A DNA stretch of 64,000 bases from Scatavimonas merdigallinarum (GTDB lineage: Bacteria; Bacillota; Clostridia; Oscillospirales; Acutalibacteraceae): NCBI GenBank assembly GCA_018713055.1, contig DVFW01000026.1:102364-166363 (forward strand), given 5' to 3'. The position numbers and the translations under genes were made by a program. The notes under the pieces are model-generated. The model saw nothing but the letters and a program-made list of their open reading frames with translations, was not told the DNA's origin and made no database searches. Shown here in pieces: positions 9,274 to 16,365 of this stretch (positions are counted from its first letter, which is position 1; each line of letters starts with the position of its first letter).

Positions 9274-10100
9274 TCGCCAAGCGCCTCCTTTATGTCTTTA
9301 CCTTTTTGCAGCAGCGCCGTAAGCGCAGGGCGGTTCTTTGTTTCAATGGCGTTTTTAATGGTGCGGATATTGTTGATCAACAGATCCAGCTCCTGGGTAA
9401 GCGATTGCCCGTTTTCTAAAAACAGTTCCGCCCATAGCGGTGCGTTAATATTTGCAACTCGAGAAACATCGCGGTAGCTTCCTGCGGAAAAGCCCCGATG
9501 TTTTTTGCATTGGGGACTCATTACATATGCACAGGCCAGAACGTGGGGTAGCTGAGAAGTAAAGGCAATCATCCGGTCGTGTTCCTCCGGCGTTGTGATG
9601 CGTATACCGTTAAACCCAATGTCCAGCGCAAGCCTGCATAATATGCTGGTATTTTCTCTGGAAGCGGAAAGTGGTACGACGATAAAGCTGGCGCCTTGAA
9701 ACAAATCCGGGTCGGAAGCAGAAAAGCCGTTTTTTTCTTTTCCGGCCATGGGATGGCTGCCGATAAAAACAAACCCATGCTGTTTGGAAAGCGCCTGCAT
9801 TTGTGGACAGATCGCCTGCTTTATGCCGGCGGTATCTGTGACAAGGCAGCCTTTTTTAATTAGATGCCCATAAGCGTTGACATATTCTAGAGCGGCGGCG
9901 GGATATTGCCCAAGGATGAGCATGTCTGCTGTTGTGAGGGACTGTTCATCGCCAATTTCATCAATGGCGCCGCATTCCAGGGCCTGCTGCAGCGGCTTTG
10001 GGCTCCGGTTAATTCCAATAACCGTATGATTTGTGTATTTCTTAATAGCCTTACAGTAGGAACCGCCTATAATGCCCAAACCGGCTACTACAATGTTCAT
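9270..10100 (-). CDS. tyrA: Prephenate dehydrogenase
   Basis: This enzyme oxidatively decarboxylates prephenate to 4-hydroxyphenylpyruvate, the tyrosine branch. The 276-residue protein begins with a Rossmann fold (VAGLGIIGGSYCKAI). It then shows GSHPMAGKEKNGFSAS, a signature of the family, and TSQLPHVLA in the helical dimerisation domain. There is no C-terminal ACT domain, so allosteric Tyr control, if any, does not use one. The gene overlaps aroF by 4 nt upstream and aroB by 4 nt downstream, so all three are probably translationally coupled. Confidence 0.94.
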   Translation of the reverse strand: MNIVVAGLGIIGGSYCKAIKKYTNHTVIGINRSPKPLQQALECGAIDEIGDEQSLTTADMLILGQYPAAALEYVNAYGHLIKKGCLVTDTAGIKQAICPQMQALSKQHGFVFIGSHPMAGKEKNGFSASDPDLFQGASFIVVPLSASRENTSILCRLALDIGFNGIRITTPEEHDRMIAFTSQLPHVLACAYVMSPQCKKHRGFSAGSYRDVSRVANINAPLWAELFLENGQSLTQELDLLINNIRTIKNAIETKNRPALTALLQKGKDIKEALGE

Positions 10101-11149
10101 GGCCTTTTTTCCTTTTCTGCTTCTGCAGCTGCGTTTTGTGTGGAAGACAGATACTGCTTTAGTGCAAACACTTTTTTAGCAACTTGGTCAAACTGTTCGG
10201 GTGTAAGCGACTGTGCGCCGTCTGAAAGCGCATGTTCCGGGTCGTTGTGGACTTCTATGATCAAACCGTCCGCACCGGCTGCAACGGCGGACATGGACAA
10301 CGACTCTACCAGCCAGGATTTTCCTGAGGCATGGCTGGGATCGACAATCACCGGCAGGTGCGAAAGCTTTTTTAAAATGGGAACCGCCGAAATGTCCAAT
10401 GTATTGCGCGTATATGTTTCAAAGGTGCGTATACCGCGTTCGCAAAGAATGACCTGCTCGTTGCCACCGGCCATAATGTATTCAGCGCTCATTAAGAATT
10501 CTTCAATGGTACTGCTCAGCCCTCTTTTTAAAAGAATTGGCTTGTTAATTTTTCCAAGCTCCTTTAATAGTTCAAAGTTTTGCATATTGCGGGCGCCGAC
10601 TTGAATAATGTCTACATTTTCAAACATATCTATATGGGAAACACGCATAATTTCTGTTACAATTGGAAGGCCGGTTTCCTTTCTGGCTTCCTTTAAAAGA
10701 TCCAGGCCCTCTGCCTTCAGGCCCTGAAACGCATAGGGAGAGGTTCTTGGCTTAAACGCACCGCCGCGCAGCAATGTGGCGCCGGATTTTTGTACGCTTT
10801 TTGCAATACCGCAAATCTGCTCGCTGCTTTCTACAGAACAGGGACCGGCCATAATCTGCAGGCTGCCGTCGCCAATTTTTACGCCATTTTGCAGCGTAAT
10901 GACGGTGTTTTCCGGATGAAATTTGCGGTTGGCCTTTTTATAGGGCTCCTGTACGCGCCGTACGGTGGAAACAATATCCTGTGCGTTGATATAGTCAATA
11001 TCTATGGCGGTAGTATCGCCGATCAGCCCTAAAACTGTGGAATGCACGCCCGTCCAGGTGTTAACCTTAACGCCGTATGTTTCCGTAAGCTTTTCTTTAA
11101 AATTGCGCAGCTGCTCTTCACTGCAGTTTGGTTTGAGTACAATAATCAT
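10097..11149 (-). CDS. aroF: 3-deoxy-7-phosphoheptulonate (DAHP) synthase, type I-beta
   Basis: This enzyme condenses phosphoenolpyruvate and erythrose-4-phosphate, the entry reaction of the shikimate pathway. The 350-residue protein has an N-terminal ferredoxin-like domain (about 1-75) of the type that mediates feedback control in Thermotoga-like DAHP synthases. The TIM-barrel core follows, with IMAGPCSVES, LLRGGAFKPRTSPYAFQG, IQVGARNMQN and the metal/substrate segment VDPSHASG. It is the first gene of a six-gene operon. An aromatic-rich leader peptide and attenuator lie directly upstream (11193-11358), so expression should respond to aromatic aminoacyl-tRNA supply. The start is ATG at 11149 with AAAGGA upstream. 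Confidence 0.96.
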   Translation of the reverse strand: MIIVLKPNCSEEQLRNFKEKLTETYGVKVNTWTGVHSTVLGLIGDTTAIDIDYINAQDIVSTVRRVQEPYKKANRKFHPENTVITLQNGVKIGDGSLQIMAGPCSVESSEQICGIAKSVQKSGATLLRGGAFKPRTSPYAFQGLKAEGLDLLKEARKETGLPIVTEIMRVSHIDMFENVDIIQVGARNMQNFELLKELGKINKPILLKRGLSSTIEEFLMSAEYIMAGGNEQVILCERGIRTFETYTRNTLDISAVPILKKLSHLPVIVDPSHASGKSWLVESLSMSAVAAGADGLIIEVHNDPEHALSDGAQSLTPEQFDQVAKKVFALKQYLSSTQNAAAEAEKEKRP

Positions 11150-11192
11150 AATAAACCAGTCCTTTCCTGGAAGGGGAAATCCCGTCCATGCA

Positions 11193-11223
11193 AAAAAATA
11201 ACGGGGCTGTTTTTAGCCCCGTA
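11193..11223 (-). terminator. Attenuator terminator of the aro operon
   Basis: On the minus strand ACGGGGCT and AGCCCCGT form a perfect 8-bp stem with loop AAAAAC, followed by A and seven T. It lies 44 nt before the aroF start, inside the leader transcript. Its 5' arm can pair instead with an upstream segment (see the attenuator entry). Confidence 0.9.
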
Positions 11224-11262
11224 ACATACTTTTAACGAAAAAGCATTTTTATGCAGTAAATT

Positions 11263-11358
11263 TACTGCAGATTTACAGGGCAACACAAATTGTCCCAACC
11301 ATAAAAATAGTTGAGATAAACAAAACCTGTAAATCGTTTTGCAAGCTTGCCCGTCATG
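11263..11358 (-). CDS. Aromatic-rich leader peptide of the aro operon (31 aa)
   Basis: The ATG at 11358 is preceded by GGGAGG at 8-nt spacing and starts about 30 nt after the predicted transcript start. The 31-residue peptide contains RFTGFVYLNYFYGW at residues 8-21: three Phe, three Tyr and one Trp within 13 codons. The stop codon TAA is at 11265-11263, directly after the second arm of the pause stem, as expected for attenuation control. The peptide has no other recognisable role. It is too short for usual gene finders. Confidence 0.88.
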
Positions 11359-11393
11359 GTAGTGCCTCCCAAAATAAAATGCCGTCTACTACA

Positions 11394-11422
11394 TCATAAT
11401 CCCTGTACCGGTATTTGTCAAT
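11394..11422 (-). promoter_or_regulatory. Sigma-A promoter of the aro operon
   Basis: The minus strand has a perfect TTGACA (11422-11417), a 17-nt spacer and TATGAT (11399-11394). Transcription should start near 11387, giving about 30 nt before the leader peptide. Confidence 0.92.
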
Positions 11423-11697
11423 ACTTTTTAGCAATATGTCGCTTTAAATTATTAAATTCAATAAAAGTGGTTTCTGTACTTCAGCGAAAAAGATTGTTGG
11501 GCTCCCCGTTCATTTAAAAAAGCCCAAGCCGTTTTCTAACCCGAAAAAGAAGGTAGGTGGTATTTATGCCGCTTTGCAACACAATGCAGAAAGGTGTTTA
11601 AATTGATTGGGCTTTCTGTAATGCCATTGCGCAATAAAACGACAAAATGAAAAACGGGACAGGGGGACGAAAAATTCCACCTGCGGCTTTTCGGATT
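11423..11697. other. Intergenic region between aroK and the aro promoter
   Basis: No gene is seen. It holds an imperfect hairpin (TTGGGCT/AGCCCAA, about 11503-11533, 17-nt loop) that might end aroK transcription on the minus strand. A 12-codon frame from ATG 11567 has no supporting features. Confidence 0.5.
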
Positions 11698-12210
11698 TCA
11701 TAACCCTACAGCCTCCATAACGGCTTTTACGGTATTGTAAGGGGATTTGGACGCGGCAACCGTGTATTGTGCTGCAGCGCGATACAAAGGCATGCGCTGA
11801 CGGTACAGTTTTTGCATGGCTCTGTCTTTATCCGGGCGCTGCAAAAGCGGGCGCTTTGTGTCGTTGCGCAGTCTATACCGGATTACAGGAAGCGGTACGT
11901 CCAGCAAAACAATGCGGCAGGTCTGCCGCAGAAGCTGTACGTTGCGTTCATACACAAGTGTGCCGCCTCCTGCGCTGATAATACAACCGTTTTTTTTTGC
12001 AAGCTGCTTTACAGCGGCATGCTCCAGATCGCGAAAATATGCTTCTCCATACTTTGCAAAAATTTCGCTTATCGACATGTGCGCATTTTGTTCTATGTAA
12101 TGATCCATATCAATAAACGGCCACCCGGTATTTTTTGCCAAAAGTTTTCCTATGGTTGTTTTGCCACATCCCATAAAACCGCACAAAACAATGTTTGCAT
12201 TTTGTTCCAT
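11698..12210 (-). CDS. aroK: Shikimate kinase
   Basis: This enzyme phosphorylates shikimate at the 3-hydroxyl with ATP. The 170-residue protein has a P-loop GFMGCGKTT near residue 11 and the shikimate-binding IDMDHYIE. It also has GEAYFRDLE and SAGGGT, which contact shikimate, and an RPLL segment in the lid. Length and motif order are typical. It follows aroE by 36 nt on the minus strand, so the pair is probably one transcript, separate from the aroF operon that has its own promoter. Confidence 0.95.
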   Translation of the reverse strand: MEQNANIVLCGFMGCGKTTIGKLLAKNTGWPFIDMDHYIEQNAHMSISEIFAKYGEAYFRDLEHAAVKQLAKKNGCIISAGGGTLVYERNVQLLRQTCRIVLLDVPLPVIRYRLRNDTKRPLLQRPDKDRAMQKLYRQRMPLYRAAAQYTVAASKSPYNTVKAVMEAVGL

Positions 12211-12246
12211 TCTAATGTATTCCTTTACGTTTAACCTTCCAAAATT

Positions 12247-13089
12247 TTAAAATGTATTTTTCATGGCTTTTGCGCTGTCCAGGCACAACTTTTCAATGTC
12301 GCCGGCATCATACTGTGCGTTGTGCCAGATCTGGTGTGAAACGGCGGCCTGCCAGACAAGCATGGACATGCCGCCCAGCGCTTTTGCGCCGTTTGCCCGC
12401 GCCTTTTTAAGCAATAAGGTTTCCAGCGGATTGTAGACTGCGTCAAATACATGAGAGCAGTTTGCAAGTACCTGGTCGGTGACAGGACAGGCGTCTGTAT
12501 TTGGATACATTCCTACCGGTGTTGCATTGACCAGAAGGTCAATGTTACCCTCTATGCGGTCTAGCAGGCATGTGCTCAGATGTGCTGAGTGTATGCGGGT
12601 CATAAGTTCCCCTGCAAGGGCTGCCGCCATATTCAGATCGTCCGGGCGTATGGCAATTGTCAGATCACAGCCGGCAAGAGCCGCCTCATAAGCCATTGTC
12701 CGCGCGACGCCGCCCGTTCCGAGAATTACCACCCGGCCTTTCAGCGGAATTTCTGCCGAGGACAAAGCTTTTAAAAAGCCGTCCGGGTCGGTTGTATAGC
12801 CCTGGGCAATTTCCCCGTTTGCAACGGTATTAACGCTGCCATACAGCGCGGCCTTTTTGTCAAGCTTATCCAGATACCGGATGATCCCCTGTTTATGCGG
12901 AATGGTAATATTATAGCCGTCAAGTTTTCTTAAAACAGTTTGGTAGCTTTGTGTAAGCTCCTGCGGTGCAATATCCAAAACGGAATATTGCGCGTCGATT
13001 CCGGAAAGCGCGAAAAGGCGCGTGTGGATAAAAGGCGACATGGTATGCCCGATTGGGTGGCCAATAACGGCGTACGCTTTCTTTGACAT
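12247..13089 (-). CDS. aroE: Shikimate dehydrogenase (NADP+)
   Basis: This enzyme reduces 3-dehydroshikimate to shikimate. The 280-residue protein shows the substrate-binding GHPIGHTMSPFIH, NITIPHKQGI with the catalytic Lys, and the NADP-binding GTGGVARTMAYEA. The NATPVGMYP and GGMSMLVWQA segments complete the family pattern. The ATG at 13089 (MSKKAYAVIG) is chosen because AGAAGG lies about 8 nt upstream; an upstream in-frame ATG at 13143 would add 18 residues with no family match. It is divergent from acpP. Confidence 0.95.
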   Translation of the reverse strand: MSKKAYAVIGHPIGHTMSPFIHTRLFALSGIDAQYSVLDIAPQELTQSYQTVLRKLDGYNITIPHKQGIIRYLDKLDKKAALYGSVNTVANGEIAQGYTTDPDGFLKALSSAEIPLKGRVVILGTGGVARTMAYEAALAGCDLTIAIRPDDLNMAAALAGELMTRIHSAHLSTCLLDRIEGNIDLLVNATPVGMYPNTDACPVTDQVLANCSHVFDAVYNPLETLLLKKARANGAKALGGMSMLVWQAAVSHQIWHNAQYDAGDIEKLCLDSAKAMKNTF

Positions 13090-13170
13090 AATAAAACCCT
13101 TCTTTCCAGGTGAAAATTTGTTTAAGTTATCAAAATACCGCATGGATTTGAAAAAATTACAATTTTGTTA

Positions 13171-13199
13171 TTGACAAAGGCTATGTTTACTAATAATAT
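13171..13199 (+). promoter_or_regulatory. Sigma-A promoter of acpP
   Basis: A perfect TTGACA (13171-13176), a 17-nt spacer and TAATAT (13194-13199). The 5' untranslated region to acpP is about 140 nt. Confidence 0.88.
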
Positions 13200-13345
13200 G
13201 TTTTTGTACTGATGTTATGCCGATTAGATTTTTACAGGTGGAGGAAAGCGTGCTTGTGTTATTGTAGCATAAAAGGCATAAATTTGTCCACAATACAATC
13301 ATCTACAGGCAGTAAGAACAAAAATATACTTTGGAGGAAAGAGTT

Positions 13346-13573
13346 ATGGTACTGGAAAAGGTAAAGGCGATCCTTGCGGAGCAGTTTGATGTGGAGGAAG
13401 ATTCTATAACAGCAGAAACGACAATTCAGGAAGAACTTGGCGCAGATTCGCTTGACGTTGTAGATTTGCTTATGTCCATTGAGGATGAATTTGAGATCGA
13501 AGTGCCCGACGAGGAAATTGAAAATATTAAAACCGTTGGCAATTTGGTCGAATACATTGAAAAAAAGGTGTAA
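13346..13573 (+). CDS. acpP: Acyl carrier protein
   Basis: This small acidic protein carries growing fatty acyl chains on a 4'-phosphopantetheine arm. The 75-residue sequence contains the GADSLD motif, whose Ser takes the prosthetic group, in a typical four-helix ACP pattern rich in Glu and Asp. The ATG at 13346 is preceded by TGGAGGAAAGAG at good spacing; an earlier in-frame start at 13331 would place the Shine-Dalgarno inside the gene. It stands alone between its own promoter and terminator, not inside a fab cluster. Confidence 0.95.
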   Translation: MVLEKVKAILAEQFDVEEDSITAETTIQEELGADSLDVVDLLMSIEDEFEIEVPDEEIENIKTVGNLVEYIEKKV

Positions 13574-13603
13574 AAACCGAAACACATACATTTCCTGAAA
13601 AAA

Positions 13604-13630
13604 GGGGGCGGACGAAACCGCCTCTTTTTA
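13604..13630 (+). terminator. Terminator of acpP
   Basis: GGGGCGG pairs with CCGCCTC (one G-U) across a six-base loop, followed by TTTTTATTTATTTTTT. Confidence 0.85.
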
Positions 13631-13819
13631 TTTATTTTTTGATCCTTTACAGAAGCGTTACATAAGAAAAACAATTTCTTCATAATTTGCTTTTATACTT
13701 TATTTACAGAAGCAATGATACAAAAAGCCGTATCTGTACACAGAGCGGCGCGGTGCTGTTAGCAATCGAGCTGCCGCATTTCAAAACGGCGGTTTGTTGA
13801 TATATGAAAAAAAGGAAAA

Positions 13820-13851
13820 GGCGGGAAGAACACCGAAGTGAACTTCCCGCC
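13820..13851 (-). terminator. Bidirectional terminator after nadC
   Basis: GGCGGGAAG and CTTCCCGCC enclose an inner CAC-CGAA-GTG hairpin. T tracts lie on both sides (TTTTTTT on plus, TTTTCCTTTTTTT on minus), so it serves nadC on the minus strand and backs up acpP. Confidence 0.85.
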
Positions 13852-13859
13852 GGCTTTTT

Positions 13860-14699
13860 TTATGGGGCTGTGATCTTCATGGATATGTCGAGTGCGTGAA
13901 CAGAGTGCGTCAGCGCCCCGATAGAGATAATATCGACGCCTGTCTGTGCAATTTCCCTGAGCGTTTGCTGCGTAATACCGCCTGAAGCTTCTAGTAGGGC
14001 CTGTCCGTTTGTGATTTTTACCGCCTGTGCCATTGTCTGCGGCGCCATATTGTCCAGCATAATAATATCTGCGCCTGCCTGCAGCGCCTGCTGCAACTCT
14101 TCAAGCGTACGAACCTCTACCTCGATTTTAACCATATGGCCAAGTTTCCCTTTCAGGGTCTCAACGGCGTTTGCAATACCGCCCGCCGCGTCAATGTGGT
14201 TGTCTTTGAGCATAGCGGCGTCTGAAAGATTATAGCGGTGGTTTTTGCCTCCGCCGGTTACGACTGCATATTTTTGCAGTGGACGCAGCCCCGGCAGGGT
14301 TTTTCTTGTATCTGTAATACCGGCTTTTGTTCCGCTGGTAAGCAAAACTGCCTGATGCGTGGCTGTTGCAATCCCGCTTAGATGCTGTAAAAGGTTTAAA
14401 GCGGTGCGTTCCCCTTTGAGCAAGGCTCTTGTGCTGCCGTTGATTTTTGCAATTACATCGCCTTTTTTCAACAGGTCGCCGTCGTGCTTATAAATTTCTG
14501 TAATTACACCCGGCTGTAAAAATGTAAAGACGCGCATGGCTATATCTACTCCACATAAAACGCCGTCGGCTTTTGCAAGAAAATGCGCCTGTGATTGCTG
14601 CTGCTCGGGGATTAGATAGTCCGTAGTGGTGTCCAGATAACTGATATCTTCCAAAAGGGCTGTTTGAATCAGATTGTCTATATAGATGGGGTTTAGCAT
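13860..14699 (-). CDS. nadC: Nicotinate-nucleotide pyrophosphorylase (carboxylating)
   Basis: This enzyme makes nicotinate mononucleotide from quinolinate and PRPP in de novo NAD synthesis. The 279-residue protein shows the TALLEDIS N-terminal segment, RKTLPGLR, GGGKNHRYNLSDAAMLKDNH and EVEVRTLEE, all typical of the quinolinate phosphoribosyltransferase family. The ATG at 14699 has AAAGGA at 9-nt spacing. An alternative ATG at 14717 overlaps the nadB stop (ATGA) but lacks a good site. It follows nadB directly. nadA (quinolinate synthase) is absent from the window. Confidence 0.94.
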   Translation of the reverse strand: MLNPIYIDNLIQTALLEDISYLDTTTDYLIPEQQQSQAHFLAKADGVLCGVDIAMRVFTFLQPGVITEIYKHDGDLLKKGDVIAKINGSTRALLKGERTALNLLQHLSGIATATHQAVLLTSGTKAGITDTRKTLPGLRPLQKYAVVTGGGKNHRYNLSDAAMLKDNHIDAAGGIANAVETLKGKLGHMVKIEVEVRTLEELQQALQAGADIIMLDNMAPQTMAQAVKITNGQALLEASGGITQQTLREIAQTGVDIISIGALTHSVHALDISMKITAP

Positions 14700-14713
14700 T
14701 TGTTTGCATCCTT

Positions 14714-16195
14714 TCATTCTGTTTTTTGCATACGGTTCTTTTTTAAAACATCTTCCAGGATCAGGCAGGCCACGGTGGCAAGGCTTTTGGCCTCTGTCAG
14801 ATCATAGGAAAGAGCAAATCCGCCGGTTTCTATTAAATGCAGAATTTCTTTTGCGCGCGCAAGGCCCTGCGGAACCGCTTCTGGATTTGGGATTACAAAA
14901 TGCGTATGCTGCATAATTTTCCGAATTTCCGTACGCAGGCCATGCGGCAGCGGAGCGCCCTGTGCCCGGTACGATGTGGGACATGGTGCAAGCGGCTGCG
15001 CTTTATTCTTTTGCAGGCGGCGCATAATGTCATGCGCCGCTCTGCGGGAAAATACCAATGCTTCCAGCAAAGAGTTGCTGGCAAGACGGTTTGCGCCGTG
15101 CACGCCGGTATGGGAGCATTCGCCGGCGGCATACAGGCCTTCAACGCTGGTGCGTGCGTACAGGTCTACGTCTATGCCGCCCATAAGATAGTGCTGACAT
15201 GGAAAAACGGGAATTTTATCCTTTGTAATATCTATGCCTTCTTCCAGACAGCGCGCATAAATCATTGGAAAACGGGTTTTAATAAATTGCGGGTCCTTGT
15301 GTGTAATATCCAAGTAAAAATTTTGACTGTTGGTAGACTGGGATTCCAGAATAATAGCGTTTGAAACTACGTCGCGCGGGGCAAGCTCACCACGTTGGTC
15401 ATATTTAAAGGCAAAGCGTTCCCCGTTACAATTGAGCAGCACAGCGCCTTCGCCGCGTACCGCTTCGCTGATTAAAAAGCGTTCGCGGTCATTTTCCGCC
15501 GCAAAAGCGGTGGGGTGAAACTGGATCCAGCTTATATTGCGAATATTTGCGCCCAGCCTGTGCGCTAGCCTGACGCCGTCGCCCGTGGCAATTGCGGAAT
15601 TTGTGGTATATTCGTATACCCGCCCAATTCCGCCGGTGGCCAGTATGCAGTACCGCGCAGCAACCGTTTTGGGCGTGCCATCCTGTAAAATATGGGCGTA
15701 AAAACCGTTTGGCACCTTATCCAGGGCAAAAACCAGCGTGTTTTCCAGGATCTCAGCATTTGTGCGCTGCCGCACTGCACCGATCAACGTATCGGTAATT
15801 TCTTTGCCGGTGGAATCTTTATGGTGTACGATCCGGTGGCGGGAGTGCCCGGCTTCCAGCGTCATCAGCAAATGTCCCTTTTTGTCGCGGTCAAAGTCCA
15901 CGCCCATTTCCCGGAGCTTTAATACGTCTTTGGGCCCTTCTGTTACAAGAACCTCAATAGCGGCAAGATTGTTTTTATACTTGCCGGCAATTAACGTGTC
16001 TGCAATATGCAGCTTGAAATTGTCATGATCCTGATCCAGCACCGCGGCAACGCCGCCCTGCGCAAGCGAGCTGTTGGAAAGCGCAAGCCCCCGCTTGCAA
16101 ATCAGCAACACGCTGACGCTTTTGTCAAATTGTAAAGCGGCATACAGCCCTGCCGCCCCGGCACCGATGATAATCACGTCGTATTGTTTTTTCAT
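14714..16195 (-). CDS. nadB: L-aspartate oxidase
   Basis: This flavoenzyme oxidises L-aspartate to iminoaspartate, the first step of de novo NAD synthesis. The 493-residue protein begins with the FAD-binding IIGAGAAGLYAAL. It carries HHKDSTGKEI, ATGGIGRVYEYTTN and QFHPTAF in the catalytic domain, and GVHGANRLASNSLLE near the C-terminal part. The start is the ATG at 16195. The gene is divergent from hflX across about 170 nt. A weak minus-strand promoter candidate (TTTTCA/TAAAAT) is present there, and no operator was identified. Confidence 0.95.
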   Translation of the reverse strand: MKKQYDVIIIGAGAAGLYAALQFDKSVSVLLICKRGLALSNSSLAQGGVAAVLDQDHDNFKLHIADTLIAGKYKNNLAAIEVLVTEGPKDVLKLREMGVDFDRDKKGHLLMTLEAGHSRHRIVHHKDSTGKEITDTLIGAVRQRTNAEILENTLVFALDKVPNGFYAHILQDGTPKTVAARYCILATGGIGRVYEYTTNSAIATGDGVRLAHRLGANIRNISWIQFHPTAFAAENDRERFLISEAVRGEGAVLLNCNGERFAFKYDQRGELAPRDVVSNAIILESQSTNSQNFYLDITHKDPQFIKTRFPMIYARCLEEGIDITKDKIPVFPCQHYLMGGIDVDLYARTSVEGLYAAGECSHTGVHGANRLASNSLLEALVFSRRAAHDIMRRLQKNKAQPLAPCPTSYRAQGAPLPHGLRTEIRKIMQHTHFVIPNPEAVPQGLARAKEILHLIETGGFALSYDLTEAKSLATVACLILEDVLKKNRMQKTE

Positions 16196-16297
16196 ATTTT
16201 GCGCTGCCTTTCGGTATATATTTGCATAAAATGTCAGAACTTGGATATAATAATCATTTTATCATAAAGAAGGTACAATGAAAATAGTTTTTTATAG

Positions 16298-16326
16298 TTG
16301 ACCGCTTTTGTACGTTATGGTACAGT
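16298..16326 (+). promoter_or_regulatory. Promoter of hflX
   Basis: TTGACC (16298-16303), a 17-nt spacer and TACAGT (16321-16326), 40 nt before the hflX start. Confidence 0.65.
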
Positions 16327-16365
16327 AAAAAAATAAAATTTAAATAAAATTTAGAAGAGGTATGT

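Larger units (their letters stand above)
11193..11387 (-). promoter_or_regulatory. Ribosome-mediated attenuator of the aro operon
   Basis: Three competing pairings are visible in the minus-strand leader RNA. Segment 1:2 is GATTTACAGG (11336-11327) with CCTGTAAATC (11280-11271), a perfect 10-bp stem enclosing most of the aromatic codons. Segment 2:3 is GCCCTGTAA (11282-11274) with TTACGGGGC (11225-11217), 9 bp with one G-U pair; it consumes the 5' arm of the terminator. Segment 3:4 is the terminator at 11193-11223. A ribosome stalled on the Phe/Tyr/Trp codons would cover segment 1 and free segment 2 to form the antiterminator. A ribosome that reaches the stop codon would cover segment 2 and allow termination. 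The logic equals the classical trp/phe attenuators; the function is inferred from sequence alone. Confidence 0.85.

Noticed and set aside
11193..11422. T-box riboswitch before aroF
   Set aside because: The leader is too short, and no AGGGUGGNACCGCG-like T-box sequence or specifier loop is present. The leader-peptide attenuator explains the region better.
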